From assembly GCA_903851415.1 (NCBI GenBank), contig CAINOE010000211.1:1-64000 (forward strand): 64,000 nt of DNA, written 5' to 3'. Positions 17,099 through 26,383 of the stretch are shown here, in pieces. Source of the stretch: an uncultured Rhodopila sp. (GTDB lineage: Bacteria; Pseudomonadota; Alphaproteobacteria; Acetobacterales; Acetobacteraceae). Within the stretch, counting starts at the first letter, position 1. The number at the start of each line of letters is the position of its first letter. The translations under genes were made by a program, and so were the position numbers. Under the pieces are notes generated by a model, which worked only from the letters and a program-made list of their open reading frames with translations, was not told the DNA's origin and did no database searches.

Positions 17099-17919
17099 TA
17101 TACAGACCTTGTTTCTGAGGAGGAAATGCAGGGGTGGCTGAACACCGCGTGCTCCGCTTCCGCATCGAAGCCGGCGGCGGTGCCGTCGAACGCGACGCCG
17201 CCGTCCGCCAGACCGATGATCCGGTCAGCGAGAGCCCGCGCCAGGGGAATCTGATGCAGCACAAGAATGACCGTCAGGCCGTTGCGCACGACAAGGCGGC
17301 GAAACTCCGCCCCGAGTTGCCGCGCCAGCAACGGATCGACCGAGGCGAACGGTTCATCCCCAAGCAGCAGGCGCGGGCGGCGTGCCAGGGCGCGGGCGAT
17401 GCCGACGCGTTGACGCTCGCCGCCGGAAAGTTGACCGGTGCGGGCGGTGGCGCGGCTGAGCAAGCCGACCTCGTTAAGGGCTTCGGCGGCACGGAGACGC
17501 AACGATCGCGGCCAGGGCAGCGGCGATAGCGGATGGCGCATGTCGGCGAGGCCCAGCAGGACGTTGTCGATGGCCGGCAAGCGGTCGATCAGCGCATGGT
17601 CCTGGAAGATCGTTGCGGTGTGCCGTCGCGCCTCGCGCAGGGATCGGGCGTCGTCGAGGCGTCCGGCCCCGGCTACGGAAACGGTTCCGCGCTCCGGCGA
17701 TACCAGCCCGTTCAACGCGCCCATCAGGGTGGACTTGCCGACACCCGATCTGCCAACGAGGACGGTGATGGTGCCTTGGACAAAGGACAGCGACAGGTCG
17801 CCCAGCACGGGCTTGCCGCCTCGCTGCAACGTTACGCGGTCGAGGGTTACTGCAGCCGGCGCGGCCGGAAACAATGCGCCGGCGGTCCGGCAGTCAGGAT
17901 GGTGTGTCCGGGTCATCAT
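17098..17919 (-). CDS. phnC: PhnC-like ABC transporter ATPase
   Basis: 273 aa. Walker A GRSGVGKST, Q-loop TIFQDHALIDRL, signature LSGGERQRVGIARALAR, Walker B LLLGDEPFASVD and switch His in VLHQIPLA. First gene of the phnCDE-like operon. It begins 124 bp after the end of bcrD on the same strand with no obvious terminator between, so read-through from the benzoyl-CoA reductase operon is possible. Confidence 0.87.
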   Translation of the reverse strand: MMTRTHHPDCRTAGALFPAAPAAVTLDRVTLQRGGKPVLGDLSLSFVQGTITVLVGRSGVGKSTLMGALNGLVSPERGTVSVAGAGRLDDARSLREARRHTATIFQDHALIDRLPAIDNVLLGLADMRHPLSPLPWPRSLRLRAAEALNEVGLLSRATARTGQLSGGERQRVGIARALARRPRLLLGDEPFASVDPLLARQLGAEFRRLVVRNGLTVILVLHQIPLARALADRIIGLADGGVAFDGTAAGFDAEAEHAVFSHPCISSSETRSV

Positions 17920-18043
17920 CGACCAGACACGATGCAGGAAACGTACCAGCTTCGGCGTGGACTATTTCTCGGAACGGCCCGGCCGGGGATTCGACCGGGA
18001 TGTACACCCGCGGGGCCGTTTGTACGTGGTTGAACTTTTCCCG

Positions 18044-18886
18044 TTACGCAGCCTGCGCCTGCGCCGCGATCCGCGCCAGTTTCTCGTGCCGGAACGCGCC
18101 CCAAAGCGCCGCACCGATCGCACCGGCATAAATCGCATCCGGATGGCTTTCGATCGGGACACCGACTTTCGCCCGCGCCATCGCTTCCTTCATCGCCGCG
18201 ACAAGACCGGTGTCGAGCGCGAGGCCCCCGGTCATCTGGATCACCCCGTCCACCCCGCCAATCGTCTTCAGCAGTTTCGCCAGCCGATCGGCCATGGATT
18301 CGTGGATGCCTTTGAGGATGTTCGGGGCGGTGATGCCGCGCGAAACCATGTTGATGACGTCGGTCTCGGCGAGCACGGCGCAAATGCCGGAAACCTTCTC
18401 CGGGTTGTCCGACTGTTTCGACAAAATGCCGATTTCGTCCTGCGCGATGCCGAGGTATCGGGCGATGTTTTCGAGGAATTGGCCGGAACCGGAGGCGCAC
18501 TGACTGGTCATCTTGTAGCTGAGCACCTTGCCGCGTTCATCCATACGGATGGCCCGGCCGTGCAAGGCGCCGATATCGAGCGCGGCGCGGGCATCGGGGC
18601 GGAGATGGATCGCGCCGCGGGCGTGGGTCGTCATCGAATAGAAGTGGCCGGTGTGGAAATCCAACGATTCGCCTTCGCCGGTCGTTGCGCAGTAAGCCAC
18701 GTCACGTCGCGACAGACCCGCCGCCTTCAGGGCGTCATCGTAAATCTGCGTGGCCAGCTTCAGCGGATCGCGCTGGCGCACGCGCTCGACGCGCCGGCCG
18801 AGCCAGGTTTCCGTGTCGCCCTCGACATTGAACAGCACGGCCTTCACCGCGCCCGTTCCGACATCGATCCCTGCTGTTATCGGCAT
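18044..18886 (-). CDS. bcrD: Benzoyl-CoA reductase, activase subunit D
   Basis: 280 aa, the BcrD/BadG subunit of ATP-dependent benzoyl-CoA reductase. Actin/hexokinase-type ATPase: phosphate loop GIDVGTGAVKAVLFN, the [4Fe-4S] region SQCASGSGQFLENIA, a second cysteine in SGICAVLAETDVIN, and QMTGGLALDTGLV. Together with BcrA it couples ATP hydrolysis to low-potential electron transfer to the BcrBC catalytic site. The cluster cysteine is bridged between the A and D subunits. Last gene of the dearomatisation operon, 14 bp after bcrA. Confidence 0.93.
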   Translation of the reverse strand: MPITAGIDVGTGAVKAVLFNVEGDTETWLGRRVERVRQRDPLKLATQIYDDALKAAGLSRRDVAYCATTGEGESLDFHTGHFYSMTTHARGAIHLRPDARAALDIGALHGRAIRMDERGKVLSYKMTSQCASGSGQFLENIARYLGIAQDEIGILSKQSDNPEKVSGICAVLAETDVINMVSRGITAPNILKGIHESMADRLAKLLKTIGGVDGVIQMTGGLALDTGLVAAMKEAMARAKVGVPIESHPDAIYAGAIGAALWGAFRHEKLARIAAQAQAA

Positions 18887-18900
18887 GGCATTCTCCTGCT

Positions 18901-20214
18901 TCAGGAAACCACGGCGCGGCGGGCGAACTCGGCGGCGCCGAGCGCGCCGGTGTAGATCGAGTCCGGATTGATGTTGATCGTCACGTCGCCGTAGTTTTCC
19001 TTGATGAGCTTGCGCAATTCGCGCACGGCGGCCTCGTTCTTGGCGACCCCGCCGGTGAAGGTGAATTCGTCAGTCACGCCGCCCGAGCGCGAAATGATCG
19101 AAATCGCCCGCAGAATGATCGCGCGGTGCAGGCCGGCCAGGATGTCCTCCCGCTTTTCCCCGAGCGACAGGCGATCCCGCAGTTCGGCCCCGGCGAAAAC
19201 CGTGCAGGTGGAATTGATCCGCGCCGGCCGGTTCGATTTCATGGCCAGCGGACCGAGCTCGTGCAGGCCCATGTTCATTTCGTCGGCAATGTAGCCGAGG
19301 TAGCGGCCGCAGCCGGCCGCGCAACGGTCATTCATCTGGAAATTCGCAACGATGCCGCTGCCGTCGATCTGGATGCCCTTGGTGTCCTGGCCGCCGATGT
19401 CCAACACCGTGCGAGTGTTCGGATACATCATGTGCGCGCCCAGCCCGTGGCAGAGAATCTCCGACCGGATATGCTCCTTGGAGAAGGGCAGGGTGACGCG
19501 CCCATACCCGGTGCCGACAAGATAGGTTTCTTCCAGTTCGACGCCCAGCGTATCCTCGATCGTGCCCGGAACGTTGTTCGAGCCGTCGATCAGGTGCGGA
19601 TCGATCTCCAGGACGCGGGCCATGGCGCGGCGGAACTTGTCGCTCATGCCGCCGGACGGCGGCCGGTTCTCGACGTCGATAATCGATTTGTCGTAGGCAT
19701 TCAGCAGGATCTCGTGCGGCACATTGGATTCTTCGGCGACGGCGTCGGCGTGAACGTGGAAGCGCGAGCCGGCGATATCGCGAAAGAAGTCGGACTTGCG
19801 CACGGCGCCGGGGGCATAGAGGTCCGGGGCCTCGGCGCGCAGCCGCCTGAACACTTCATTCAGCGCCTCGCCCATCTTGTCCGCTACTTTGGCAAACCGT
19901 TCCGTTTGCAACTGGCCGAGGCAGGTTTCCTCCAGGTCGCCCAGTTGTTCCAGGAACTGCACCAGGCGGAAATTCCGTTCCAGCGCGCCGAGGAATGCCT
20001 GGACCAGCTCGCCGTTCGCCTCGCCGGTTTCCAGCGCGCGGCGAAACAGGGTGAAGCGGCCGTCGATCCGCGCCTCCTCGCTGGCAACCCGCGCGGCGGT
20101 GGCGTAGTTGGACCGGGAGTTGGTGATCCCGCGGCCGATAACGTCGCGGTTTTCGTCGAGCAGCACGGCCTTCGTGGTGGTCGAGCCGAGGTCGATGCCG
20201 ATGAACGTGCGCAT
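18901..20214 (-). CDS. bcrA: Benzoyl-CoA reductase, activase subunit A
   Basis: 437 aa, the longer BcrA/BadF activase subunit. Phosphate loop [15 protein letters not shown]; a roughly 150-residue insertion typical of BcrA between the first ATPase motifs; [13 protein letters not shown]; the iron-sulfur ligand region [32 protein letters not shown] and [12 protein letters not shown]. Forms the ATP-binding [4Fe-4S] electron-activating module with BcrD. It begins 9 bp after bcrB. Length and motifs match the Thauera and Rhodopseudomonas proteins. Confidence 0.93.
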   Translation of the reverse strand: MRTFIGIDLGSTTTKAVLLDENRDVIGRGITNSRSNYATAARVASEEARIDGRFTLFRRALETGEANGELVQAFLGALERNFRLVQFLEQLGDLEETCLGQLQTERFAKVADKMGEALNEVFRRLRAEAPDLYAPGAVRKSDFFRDIAGSRFHVHADAVAEESNVPHEILLNAYDKSIIDVENRPPSGGMSDKFRRAMARVLEIDPHLIDGSNNVPGTIEDTLGVELEETYLVGTGYGRVTLPFSKEHIRSEILCHGLGAHMMYPNTRTVLDIGGQDTKGIQIDGSGIVANFQMNDRCAAGCGRYLGYIADEMNMGLHELGPLAMKSNRPARINSTCTVFAGAELRDRLSLGEKREDILAGLHRAIILRAISIISRSGGVTDEFTFTGGVAKNEAAVRELRKLIKENYGDVTININPDSIYTGALGAAEFARRAVVS

Positions 20215-20223
20215 GGTGTCTCC

Positions 20224-21534
20224 TCAGGCAGCGCCGCGCAAACCGGCGCGTTTCTGCTCGATCATCTGAAAATAGCTTTCCAGGCGGTTCTTGATGTTGG
20301 CAGGCGAGAAATATCGCGGATCAACCAGATCGGTTTCGATGAACGCCGCCGGCTTGCCGGTGCGCTTTTCAACCTCCCGCATGATCAGCAACTGGCCGGC
20401 AGAGAAGCTGTTGCAGCTTTTGATCGAATTGATCAGCAGGCCGTCGGCCTGGTATTCGTCGACGTAGTTTTCCAGCATGTCCACCCGCATCGGCAGGTTA
20501 CGGTTCGTATAGACATTCAGGCAATATTCCGCCAGCGATTCCAGCGGGTTGTCCGGGTCGTGCCGGAAGCCGAAATCGTAGGTGCCGCCGACTTTGGTGT
20601 AGCTCGAGGCGACGACGACCGCGCCCTCATCGTAGAACATCTTCCAGAACTGGCGGAAATGGGTGTAGTTCGGCGGTCCTTCGACCACGAGGCGATATCG
20701 CTCCTGCCCCATGTCTCCGTCCGGGGTGACCGGACCCTTGCCTTCCGCGATGCGTTCTTCCACCTCCTGGCGCAGGAATCGATAATAGTCGATCGCGTCG
20801 CCGGTGCCGCGGAACGCCCCGAAAATCGGCCCGATGTAATAAATCCCGCCAAAATACGCGTCGATCGGCGACGGCTTCGTTTTGGCGCTTTGCAGCACCC
20901 AAACCAGATCGTCCTCTGCCACCGCCGATTTGCGCAGGAACTCGCGCAACAGATCGATATCGAACTTCACCCCGGAAACTTTCTCCAGCTTCGGAATGAC
21001 ATCCTGCCTGAGCTGCTTCACCATGTACTTGATCATGTCCCTGGTGATTTTCCCGTCCGCCAGATACGGCGTATGGAACATGATCGTTTCACAGTTATAC
21101 TGCTGCCGCAGCAGCTCGAACCACTTCATGAAGGTGAAGCAGCCGGTGTAGGACAGCAGCAGCACGTCGGGGTCCGGCAGCTTGCGGCCGTTGGGTCCGA
21201 TATTGCCCTTCGCCATCATCCCGATATCGGACTTGACGTAGGTGCAAACGTCCTCGGAATGGCCGCTTTTCTCGGCCTCCATCACGTAGCCGCCGCTCTG
21301 CTTGCGCAGGCCGCTCTGGATGGCGTTGACCTCGGGCAGATTGTTAACGAAGCCGAAGCACATCAGCAGCTCGTTCAGATTGCCCGGAACGAAGGTGGCG
21401 GCGACCTTTTCGCCGGTGGCGGGCGCGTCTGACAGGCGCTCGTAATGCCGCGCCATCATGTCCTTCTGCTTCGACATCGAAGCGTCCTTGATGATCTCCG
21501 GCGGCCTGGACGCGGGGCGAGTGATGATGGTCAT
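20224..21534 (-). CDS. bcrB: Benzoyl-CoA reductase, subunit B
   Basis: 436 aa, HgdB-like catalytic subunit BcrB/BadE. Cysteines in SYTGCFTFMKWFE and INSIKSCNSFSAGQ fit the cluster-binding positions of this family, and the C-terminus (AAFIETDLVDPRYFSPANIK) is typical. The start is set by an ATGA overlap with the bcrC stop. With BcrC it forms the site where benzoyl-CoA is reduced to cyclohexa-1,5-diene-1-carbonyl-CoA. Confidence 0.93.
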   Translation of the reverse strand: MTIITRPASRPPEIIKDASMSKQKDMMARHYERLSDAPATGEKVAATFVPGNLNELLMCFGFVNNLPEVNAIQSGLRKQSGGYVMEAEKSGHSEDVCTYVKSDIGMMAKGNIGPNGRKLPDPDVLLLSYTGCFTFMKWFELLRQQYNCETIMFHTPYLADGKITRDMIKYMVKQLRQDVIPKLEKVSGVKFDIDLLREFLRKSAVAEDDLVWVLQSAKTKPSPIDAYFGGIYYIGPIFGAFRGTGDAIDYYRFLRQEVEERIAEGKGPVTPDGDMGQERYRLVVEGPPNYTHFRQFWKMFYDEGAVVVASSYTKVGGTYDFGFRHDPDNPLESLAEYCLNVYTNRNLPMRVDMLENYVDEYQADGLLINSIKSCNSFSAGQLLIMREVEKRTGKPAAFIETDLVDPRYFSPANIKNRLESYFQMIEQKRAGLRGAA

Positions 21535-22715
21535 GCGCCACTCCACAACTTGATTGAATCGGAGAACGTTCCCGCCTGCTCGCGAATCGGCTGCATCTGG
21601 CCGGAGTTCTCGGCAAACTTGAAGGCGATCTGCGGCACGCCGTGCTGTTTCAGAATGTCCTGCAGCATCGGGCGGTCAAGCAACGCCGGGTCGCAGAAGC
21701 TGGCCATGGCAAAGATGACGCCCTCGGCGCGATGTTTCCTCACCGCTTCGACGAGATACAGGCCTTTCTTCGCCTGATCGGGCTCGTATTTCGGCGGGGT
21801 CGAATGCGAATCGTGCAGGAACGAACGCGCCAGGCTCGCCAAAGGATCGCCCTCGGTCGCGACGTCCGATCTTTCCCACCGGTTGATCAACATGAAATCG
21901 TCATCGACGATGTAGCACCCGGACAGCTCGATGGATTTTATCAACGTCAGCGGCGGCTGTTCACAGAACGCTCCCGAAACCACAACCCGGGAATTGTCCT
22001 TGATTGGCCGTTGTTGCTGGCGAACGGACGCCAGATAGTCTCGCACTAGCTGGTTGTGCTCCTCCACCGGCAAAATCAGACCGGCGCGCATCAGCAGGTA
22101 AAGCTCGGAGGAAGGAACGTTCCACGGCTCGTCAGTCCGCAGCTCATATGCCTCCCGAACCAGACGGCGGTTCTCGTTGAACAGAACGATCGACTCCCGG
22201 ATCGCCTCGTCGGTCACCGGGCGCCCGGTAATCTCCGCCAGCCACTCGCGGATTTCGTTCAGTTCGCTGCGGTAGAACTCGCCGCCGACATCGTCCTCGA
22301 AATTCTGCGGCAGATCGACATAGCGCGTGCCGGCGTTCGGAAACATCAGCTTCCACATGCCCGAAAGATTGCGGATGACATCGCAGATCGAGGGAAACAG
22401 CATGCCATCGACGAAATCGATCCGGCCGGAAACGCCGAGTTCGATCGTCGAGCGCGGAATGCGGCAGATATAGCTTTGATAATAAGCGTCGCCGTGAATC
22501 ACCTCAAGCTGGTCGCCACCGCCCAGAATCCCCAGCGGCAGCGCGCCGGCCGCATGGATGACCTCGCGCGGCACGTAATACGGCATGAAGCCGATGACCT
22601 TGCGCCCCGGCTTCGCCGCCTTCCAGGCCCGCGCGGTTTCGAAATGCAAATCGGTGAACAGATCCTCGCAGCGCTGAATGATGCCGGCCGTAGCGGATAT
22701 CGTTACATCGAGCAT
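21531..22715 (-). CDS. bcrC: Benzoyl-CoA reductase, subunit C
   Basis: 394 aa from the ATG one base after the dch stop, with GGAAGG upstream; a longer reading frame to 22781 would overlap dch. HgdB-like catalytic subunit BcrC/BadD: GFMPYYVPREVIHAAGALPL, cysteines in SYICRIPRST, SICDVIRN and ASFCDP that are candidate [4Fe-4S] ligands. First of the four reductase subunit genes (order C-B-A-D, as in Thauera). Confidence 0.93.
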   Translation of the reverse strand: MLDVTISATAGIIQRCEDLFTDLHFETARAWKAAKPGRKVIGFMPYYVPREVIHAAGALPLGILGGGDQLEVIHGDAYYQSYICRIPRSTIELGVSGRIDFVDGMLFPSICDVIRNLSGMWKLMFPNAGTRYVDLPQNFEDDVGGEFYRSELNEIREWLAEITGRPVTDEAIRESIVLFNENRRLVREAYELRTDEPWNVPSSELYLLMRAGLILPVEEHNQLVRDYLASVRQQQRPIKDNSRVVVSGAFCEQPPLTLIKSIELSGCYIVDDDFMLINRWERSDVATEGDPLASLARSFLHDSHSTPPKYEPDQAKKGLYLVEAVRKHRAEGVIFAMASFCDPALLDRPMLQDILKQHGVPQIAFKFAENSGQMQPIREQAGTFSDSIKLWSGA

Positions 22716-22716
22716 G

Positions 22717-23484
22717 TCACACATCCTTCCAACGCGCCGGGCGCTTTTCCAGGAAAGCCTGAAGCCCCTCGACGGCGTCATGCGTCGGCATCAGTTCCCG
22801 CAGGTAGATCGCCTCGATCGCCGCCAGCTTGGCCGCGACCCTTTCAATCGTGCCATGGCGGGCCGCACGCGTCGCGAACCGCAACGAACCGGCGCTTTTC
22901 GGCGCCAGATGGCGATCGAAATAATCCAGCGCGGCCGCCTCCGGGTCCTCCGCCACCCCAGTCACCAGGCCAACCCGAACAGCCTCCGCCGCATCAATCG
23001 AACGGCCTGACAGCAGCAAATCTTCAGCCGCTGCCAGTGCAATCCGTTCCGGGAGCAAGCACGATGCCGCCGGAGCGAACACACCGATCAGGATTTCCGG
23101 CTGACCGAAGCGCGCATCCGGGGCCGCAAAAAGCAGGTGACCGGCACTGGCCAGTTCCAATCCGCCGCCGAGGCACTGGCCGCGCACCGCGGTGATAACC
23201 GGCACCGGCGAGGCGAAAATCCGCAGCACCAGCCGATGAAAACCGGCGAGCATCGCGGCGCATTGGTCCGGCAGATGCTCCTCGATCGACGCGCCGAAGC
23301 TGAAATGCGGCCCGCTCGCGTCCAGAAGGATGCCGCGCAACTCGGCGGCACCCCCGTGGCGCTCCAACGCATCCTCGATCGCGCCGACAAGTTCCGCGTC
23401 CAGCACATTGGCCTTCGGACGGTCCAGCCGCAGGCGCAACAGACGCCCGTCGCGCTCGAACCAGGCTTTCAGGGGCCCGCTCAT
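22717..23484 (-). CDS. dch: Cyclohexa-1,5-diene-1-carbonyl-CoA hydratase
   Basis: 255 aa enoyl-CoA hydratase/isomerase family member. Oxyanion-hole segments FSFGASIEEHLP and VRGQCLGGGLELASAG, then RFGQPEILIGVFAPAASCLLPE, which resembles Dch/BadK rather than general crotonases. The start overlaps the oah stop (ATGA). It hydrates the diene made by BcrCBAD to 6-hydroxycyclohex-1-ene-1-carbonyl-CoA, the substrate of Had, encoded two genes upstream. Assignment to Dch relies on context as well as sequence. Confidence 0.88.
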   Translation of the reverse strand: MSGPLKAWFERDGRLLRLRLDRPKANVLDAELVGAIEDALERHGGAAELRGILLDASGPHFSFGASIEEHLPDQCAAMLAGFHRLVLRIFASPVPVITAVRGQCLGGGLELASAGHLLFAAPDARFGQPEILIGVFAPAASCLLPERIALAAAEDLLLSGRSIDAAEAVRVGLVTGVAEDPEAAALDYFDRHLAPKSAGSLRFATRAARHGTIERVAAKLAAIEAIYLRELMPTHDAVEGLQAFLEKRPARWKDV

Positions 23485-24584
23485 GCCGCGTGACTCCCGG
23501 GTTTGGGGATCAGCTCCTCGATCATTGCCTCGGTCCACGGTTCGCCTTGGGCGAGACGCTGACGCAGCGCAACGAAATCGATCTCGCGTTCGTTCTTGGG
23601 CCCTTCGTTGAAGGCACGGAACCCTGTCCGGGCTTCAGCCATCATGTTCAGCGCCAGCCAGGCGCGGCTGTTTTCCTTGTTGCGGTTCCACGCATCGATC
23701 TTTGGTTTGCGCAGTTCCTCGAAGCTTTTGGTCAGGCATTCCGGGAAGGTCGTCATCAGCTTGGTGCACAGCGCCTCGACCTTGGCATCGAGCAGCGACA
23801 GATCGACCGTGCCGCGCGCCAGAACCGCCTTGCCCTCGGCCAGCGCCTCACCCGTCAGCGGTTCACCGTGGATGATGCGGCCGTACTCATCCAAATAGCG
23901 TTTCGTTTCGACCAGCGGATTGGCGACAAACGCGCCATCGACTTTCAGCGCCGGAACGATATCGAGAACGATGCCAAGCCGGTATGCCTTATGCGCGGAC
24001 CAGGGCTCGCACAGGGTGCCGGATTCCATGGCGCGCTCGGCGCCCACCATCAGAGGCAGAAAGTCCGTGGCACCTCCGATAGCCGCCGAACCATGCTTCG
24101 GGCCGGCCTGCCCGAACCGCGCAAGGTCTTGCGACAACGTGAAATCGCAGGCCATGCCGATTTCCTGCCCGCCGCCGATGCGCATCCCGTTGACGCGCGC
24201 GATCACCGGCTTGTCGCAGGCCAGGATCGACGACACCATGTCGTTGAACAACCGCATGTACTGCCGGTATTCCTGCGGATTGCCCGCGTAATATTCCGCG
24301 TATTCCTTGGTGTTGCCGCCGGTGCAGAACGCCTTGTCGCCAACCCCGGTAAACACCACCGCAACGACGTCGCGCGCATGCGAAGCCGTGCGGAAGGCGC
24401 GGATGACGCCCTTCACCATGCCGGTCGTGTACGAATTGAACTGCGCCGGGTTATCCAGCCAGATCCAGGCATTGAACAGGCCCGGAACGACCCGGCCATC
24501 GGCCCGGCGTGCCGGGCGTTTCTCATAGATGACCCCGGGGGTGGGTTCGAAGGCGACAACATCGTGGTCGACAAGATGGGACAT
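23481..24584 (-). CDS. oah: 6-oxocyclohex-1-ene-1-carbonyl-CoA hydrolase
   Basis: 367 aa from ATG 24584 (a GTG at 24602 would overlap had). Long crotonase-type ring-opening hydrolase, Oah/BamA. Diagnostic stretches: NPAQFNSYTTGMVKGVI, CTGGNTKEYAEYYAGNP, NGMRIGGGQEIGMACDFTLS and FGQAGPKHGSAAIGGATDFL; the last is the region used as the marker for anaerobic aromatic degraders. It hydrolyses the ring to 3-hydroxypimeloyl-CoA. Its presence shows the Thauera-type branch rather than the Rhodopseudomonas cyclohexane-carboxylate branch. Confidence 0.93.
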   Translation of the reverse strand: MSHLVDHDVVAFEPTPGVIYEKRPARRADGRVVPGLFNAWIWLDNPAQFNSYTTGMVKGVIRAFRTASHARDVVAVVFTGVGDKAFCTGGNTKEYAEYYAGNPQEYRQYMRLFNDMVSSILACDKPVIARVNGMRIGGGQEIGMACDFTLSQDLARFGQAGPKHGSAAIGGATDFLPLMVGAERAMESGTLCEPWSAHKAYRLGIVLDIVPALKVDGAFVANPLVETKRYLDEYGRIIHGEPLTGEALAEGKAVLARGTVDLSLLDAKVEALCTKLMTTFPECLTKSFEELRKPKIDAWNRNKENSRAWLALNMMAEARTGFRAFNEGPKNEREIDFVALRQRLAQGEPWTEAMIEELIPKPGSHAA

Positions 24585-24598
24585 GGCAAATGATCCTG

Positions 24599-25675
24599 TC
24601 ACTGCTGCGGAACGAGCACGGCGCGGCGAGTCAGCTTGTGCGCCTGCGCCAGCTCGAAAACCTCGTTGATACGGTCAAGCGGATGCTGTTCGACGAACGA
24701 TGCAAGCTCGATCCTGCCATCCAGCACCAGATCGAGCGCGGCGGGATAAAGCTCCGGCGGGCAGCCCCAGTTCCCCAGCGCGCGCGCATCGAACGCCATC
24801 AGGTTGGACAGGCGCAGTTCGATGCGGTCCATGGTGAAGCCGACGACGCACAGGGTCGCCCCATAGGTCAGCAGTCCGAACGCCGTGGTCTGGCCCGCGG
24901 CGGTCCCGGAACATTCGAAGATCGTCCATTCGGTCAGAGGCAGGCCGCCGGCCTTGCAGAATTCCCCGATTTTCGCTTTCAGACCGCGAAGGTCGTGCTC
25001 CCGGGCGTTCAAGGTCAGGCTGGCAGCGGCACGGCCGATGGCGTCCAGCTTGACCGGATCGACATCGATCGCCACCACCGTGGCGCCGAACGCCCTGGCG
25101 ATCTGCGCCGCGTAGCCTCCGACGCCGCCGATGCCGACAACGATCGCGACGGACCCGGGTGTCACCCCGGCGCGCAGCACAGCCTGATACGGGGTCGTTA
25201 CTGCGTCCGCCACAACGCTTACGTCCCCCAGCGTCAACCGCCGATGGGCCAGGCGGGATTCGTCGACGGGGCAAAGGCCGCGGGCGGGAACGACGATGTG
25301 GGAGGCAAATCCCCCGTGGATGTCGTTGCCCGGCATCGCCTGCTTGCGGCAGATATTCGGCCGGCCCCGCCTGCAGGTATCGCAGACGCCGCAGGGCAGC
25401 ACGGCCGGAATGATCACCGCGCGCCCGAGCCAGGATTCCGCTCCCGCTCCGGCGGCGGCGACGCGGCCGGAGATTTCGTGGCCGAGCGTCAGCGGCAAAG
25501 GATGGTTGGTGCGCACGCCGTCATACAGATAACCGAGATCGGTGTGGCAAACGCCGCAACCGGCGACCGCGACGACAACTTCGCCCTCCGCCGGCGCCGT
25601 CGAGAAAGCCTCGCGGACCAGCGGTTGGTTGACCGCGGTCATGATCCAGCGATGCGCTTCGATGCCGTGCGGCAT
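24599..25675 (-). CDS. had: 6-hydroxycyclohex-1-ene-1-carbonyl-CoA dehydrogenase
   Basis: 358 aa zinc-dependent medium-chain alcohol dehydrogenase. Catalytic zinc ligand in [25 protein letters not shown], structural zinc cysteines [15 protein letters not shown], and NAD-binding [15 protein letters not shown]. The match to Had is strengthened by [19 protein letters not shown] and by the oah neighbour. Oxidises the hydroxyl made by Dch to the 6-oxo compound for Oah. First gene of the had-oah-dch-bcrCBAD operon, preceded by a promoter-like region. Confidence 0.92.
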   Translation of the reverse strand: MPHGIEAHRWIMTAVNQPLVREAFSTAPAEGEVVVAVAGCGVCHTDLGYLYDGVRTNHPLPLTLGHEISGRVAAAGAGAESWLGRAVIIPAVLPCGVCDTCRRGRPNICRKQAMPGNDIHGGFASHIVVPARGLCPVDESRLAHRRLTLGDVSVVADAVTTPYQAVLRAGVTPGSVAIVVGIGGVGGYAAQIARAFGATVVAIDVDPVKLDAIGRAAASLTLNAREHDLRGLKAKIGEFCKAGGLPLTEWTIFECSGTAAGQTTAFGLLTYGATLCVVGFTMDRIELRLSNLMAFDARALGNWGCPPELYPAALDLVLDGRIELASFVEQHPLDRINEVFELAQAHKLTRRAVLVPQQ

Positions 25676-25734
25676 TTCGCTTCCCCACTTTTATGCCGCC
25701 CGCGATCGGTCCGCGTGGCGTCGTTTATGGTGGT

Positions 25735-25763
25735 ATATTAGTATCGGAATACCGGAAATGCAA
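25735..25763 (-). promoter_or_regulatory. Putative promoter of the benzoyl-CoA operon
   Basis: On the minus strand a TTGCAT (25758-25763) and a TAATAT (25735-25740) are separated by exactly 17 bases, about 60 bp before the had ATG. The -10 is flanked by GGTAT and ATACC arms (25733-25754 region), and GTAT-N4-ATAC falls in the spacer, which could be an operator. The stretch is AT-rich compared with its surroundings. No transcription start is known. Confidence 0.5.
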
Positions 25764-25839
25764 GCGGGAAATCACCGGCTCGTCCAAGCCATTAATGTAG
25801 ACCTCGTACAAGAAAGCAAAGTCAAGCACAGCGCACAGC

Positions 25840-25865
25840 CGGGGGCGCAACGAACTGCGCCCCCG
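25840..25865 (-). terminator. Terminator-like hairpin after flavin reductase gene
   Basis: Perfect 9-bp stem GGGGGCGCA/TGCGCCCCC (10 bp counting the outer C-G pair) with a 6-base loop, starting 11 bp past the stop of the gene at 25876. No U-run follows, so it may act as a Rho-assisted or bidirectional hairpin. It separates the pst/phoB/flavin reductase side from the had promoter. Confidence 0.5.
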
Positions 25866-25875
25866 AACCTCCGGC

Positions 25876-26379
25876 CTAGCCGCCGTAATACACCGTGTCG
25901 CCCAGATCCTTCATCTCCAGGATCGCTGCATCGGCGCGGCCAACCGGCGGGGTGTGCACGTAGGCCTCGGTCACTTCGGCCACGAAGATGTGGTGATCGC
26001 CAAGCTCAACGGTCTCCTTCACCGAAAGCTCCACCGCCGCGATCGCCGCGTCCAGTATCGGCGCCCCGTTCGCACCCGCATGGAAATCCTGGCCGGACAG
26101 CTTCCCGTCCTCCAGCCTGGCCGGCTTGAAGAAAGCAAAGGCGAGGCCCTTCTGGTCCTTGCCGAGCATATTCAGCGCGAACCGTCCGGTGCCCTTGACC
26201 ACGGTATGCGCCCCGGAATCGGCCTTGATGCCAACCACGACCAGCGGCGGCGCGAACGACCCCTGCGTCACCCAGTTCACCGTCGCCGCGCCGATATTGC
26301 CCTTCCCGTCATCCGCGGTCAGGACATAGATCCCGTACGGGATCATGCGCAGTGCGGTCTTCTTGGCGTCAGCGTCCAT
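25876..26379 (-). CDS. Flavin reductase-like FMN-binding protein
   Basis: 167 aa with a split-barrel flavin reductase domain: MIPYGIYVLTADDGKGNIGAATVNWVTQGSF-type N-terminus, PPLVVVGIKADSGAHTVVK, FALNMLGKDQKGLAFAFFK and late GDHHIFVAEVTEAY. Probably binds FMN and reduces flavin or a linked substrate with NAD(P)H. It follows phoB on the same strand by 67 bp and precedes the benzoyl-CoA operon. Its ribosome site lies in a hairpin (26384-26408). Exact substrate unknown. Confidence 0.82.
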   Translation of the reverse strand: MDADAKKTALRMIPYGIYVLTADDGKGNIGAATVNWVTQGSFAPPLVVVGIKADSGAHTVVKGTGRFALNMLGKDQKGLAFAFFKPARLEDGKLSGQDFHAGANGAPILDAAIAAVELSVKETVELGDHHIFVAEVTEAYVHTPPVGRADAAILEMKDLGDTVYYGG

Positions 26380-26383
26380 AGGA

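Noticed and set aside
19126-21432. 768-codon plus-strand open frame opposite bcrA and bcrB
   Set aside because: Composition (His/Arg/Val rich) and position show it is the antisense shadow of bcrA and bcrB.
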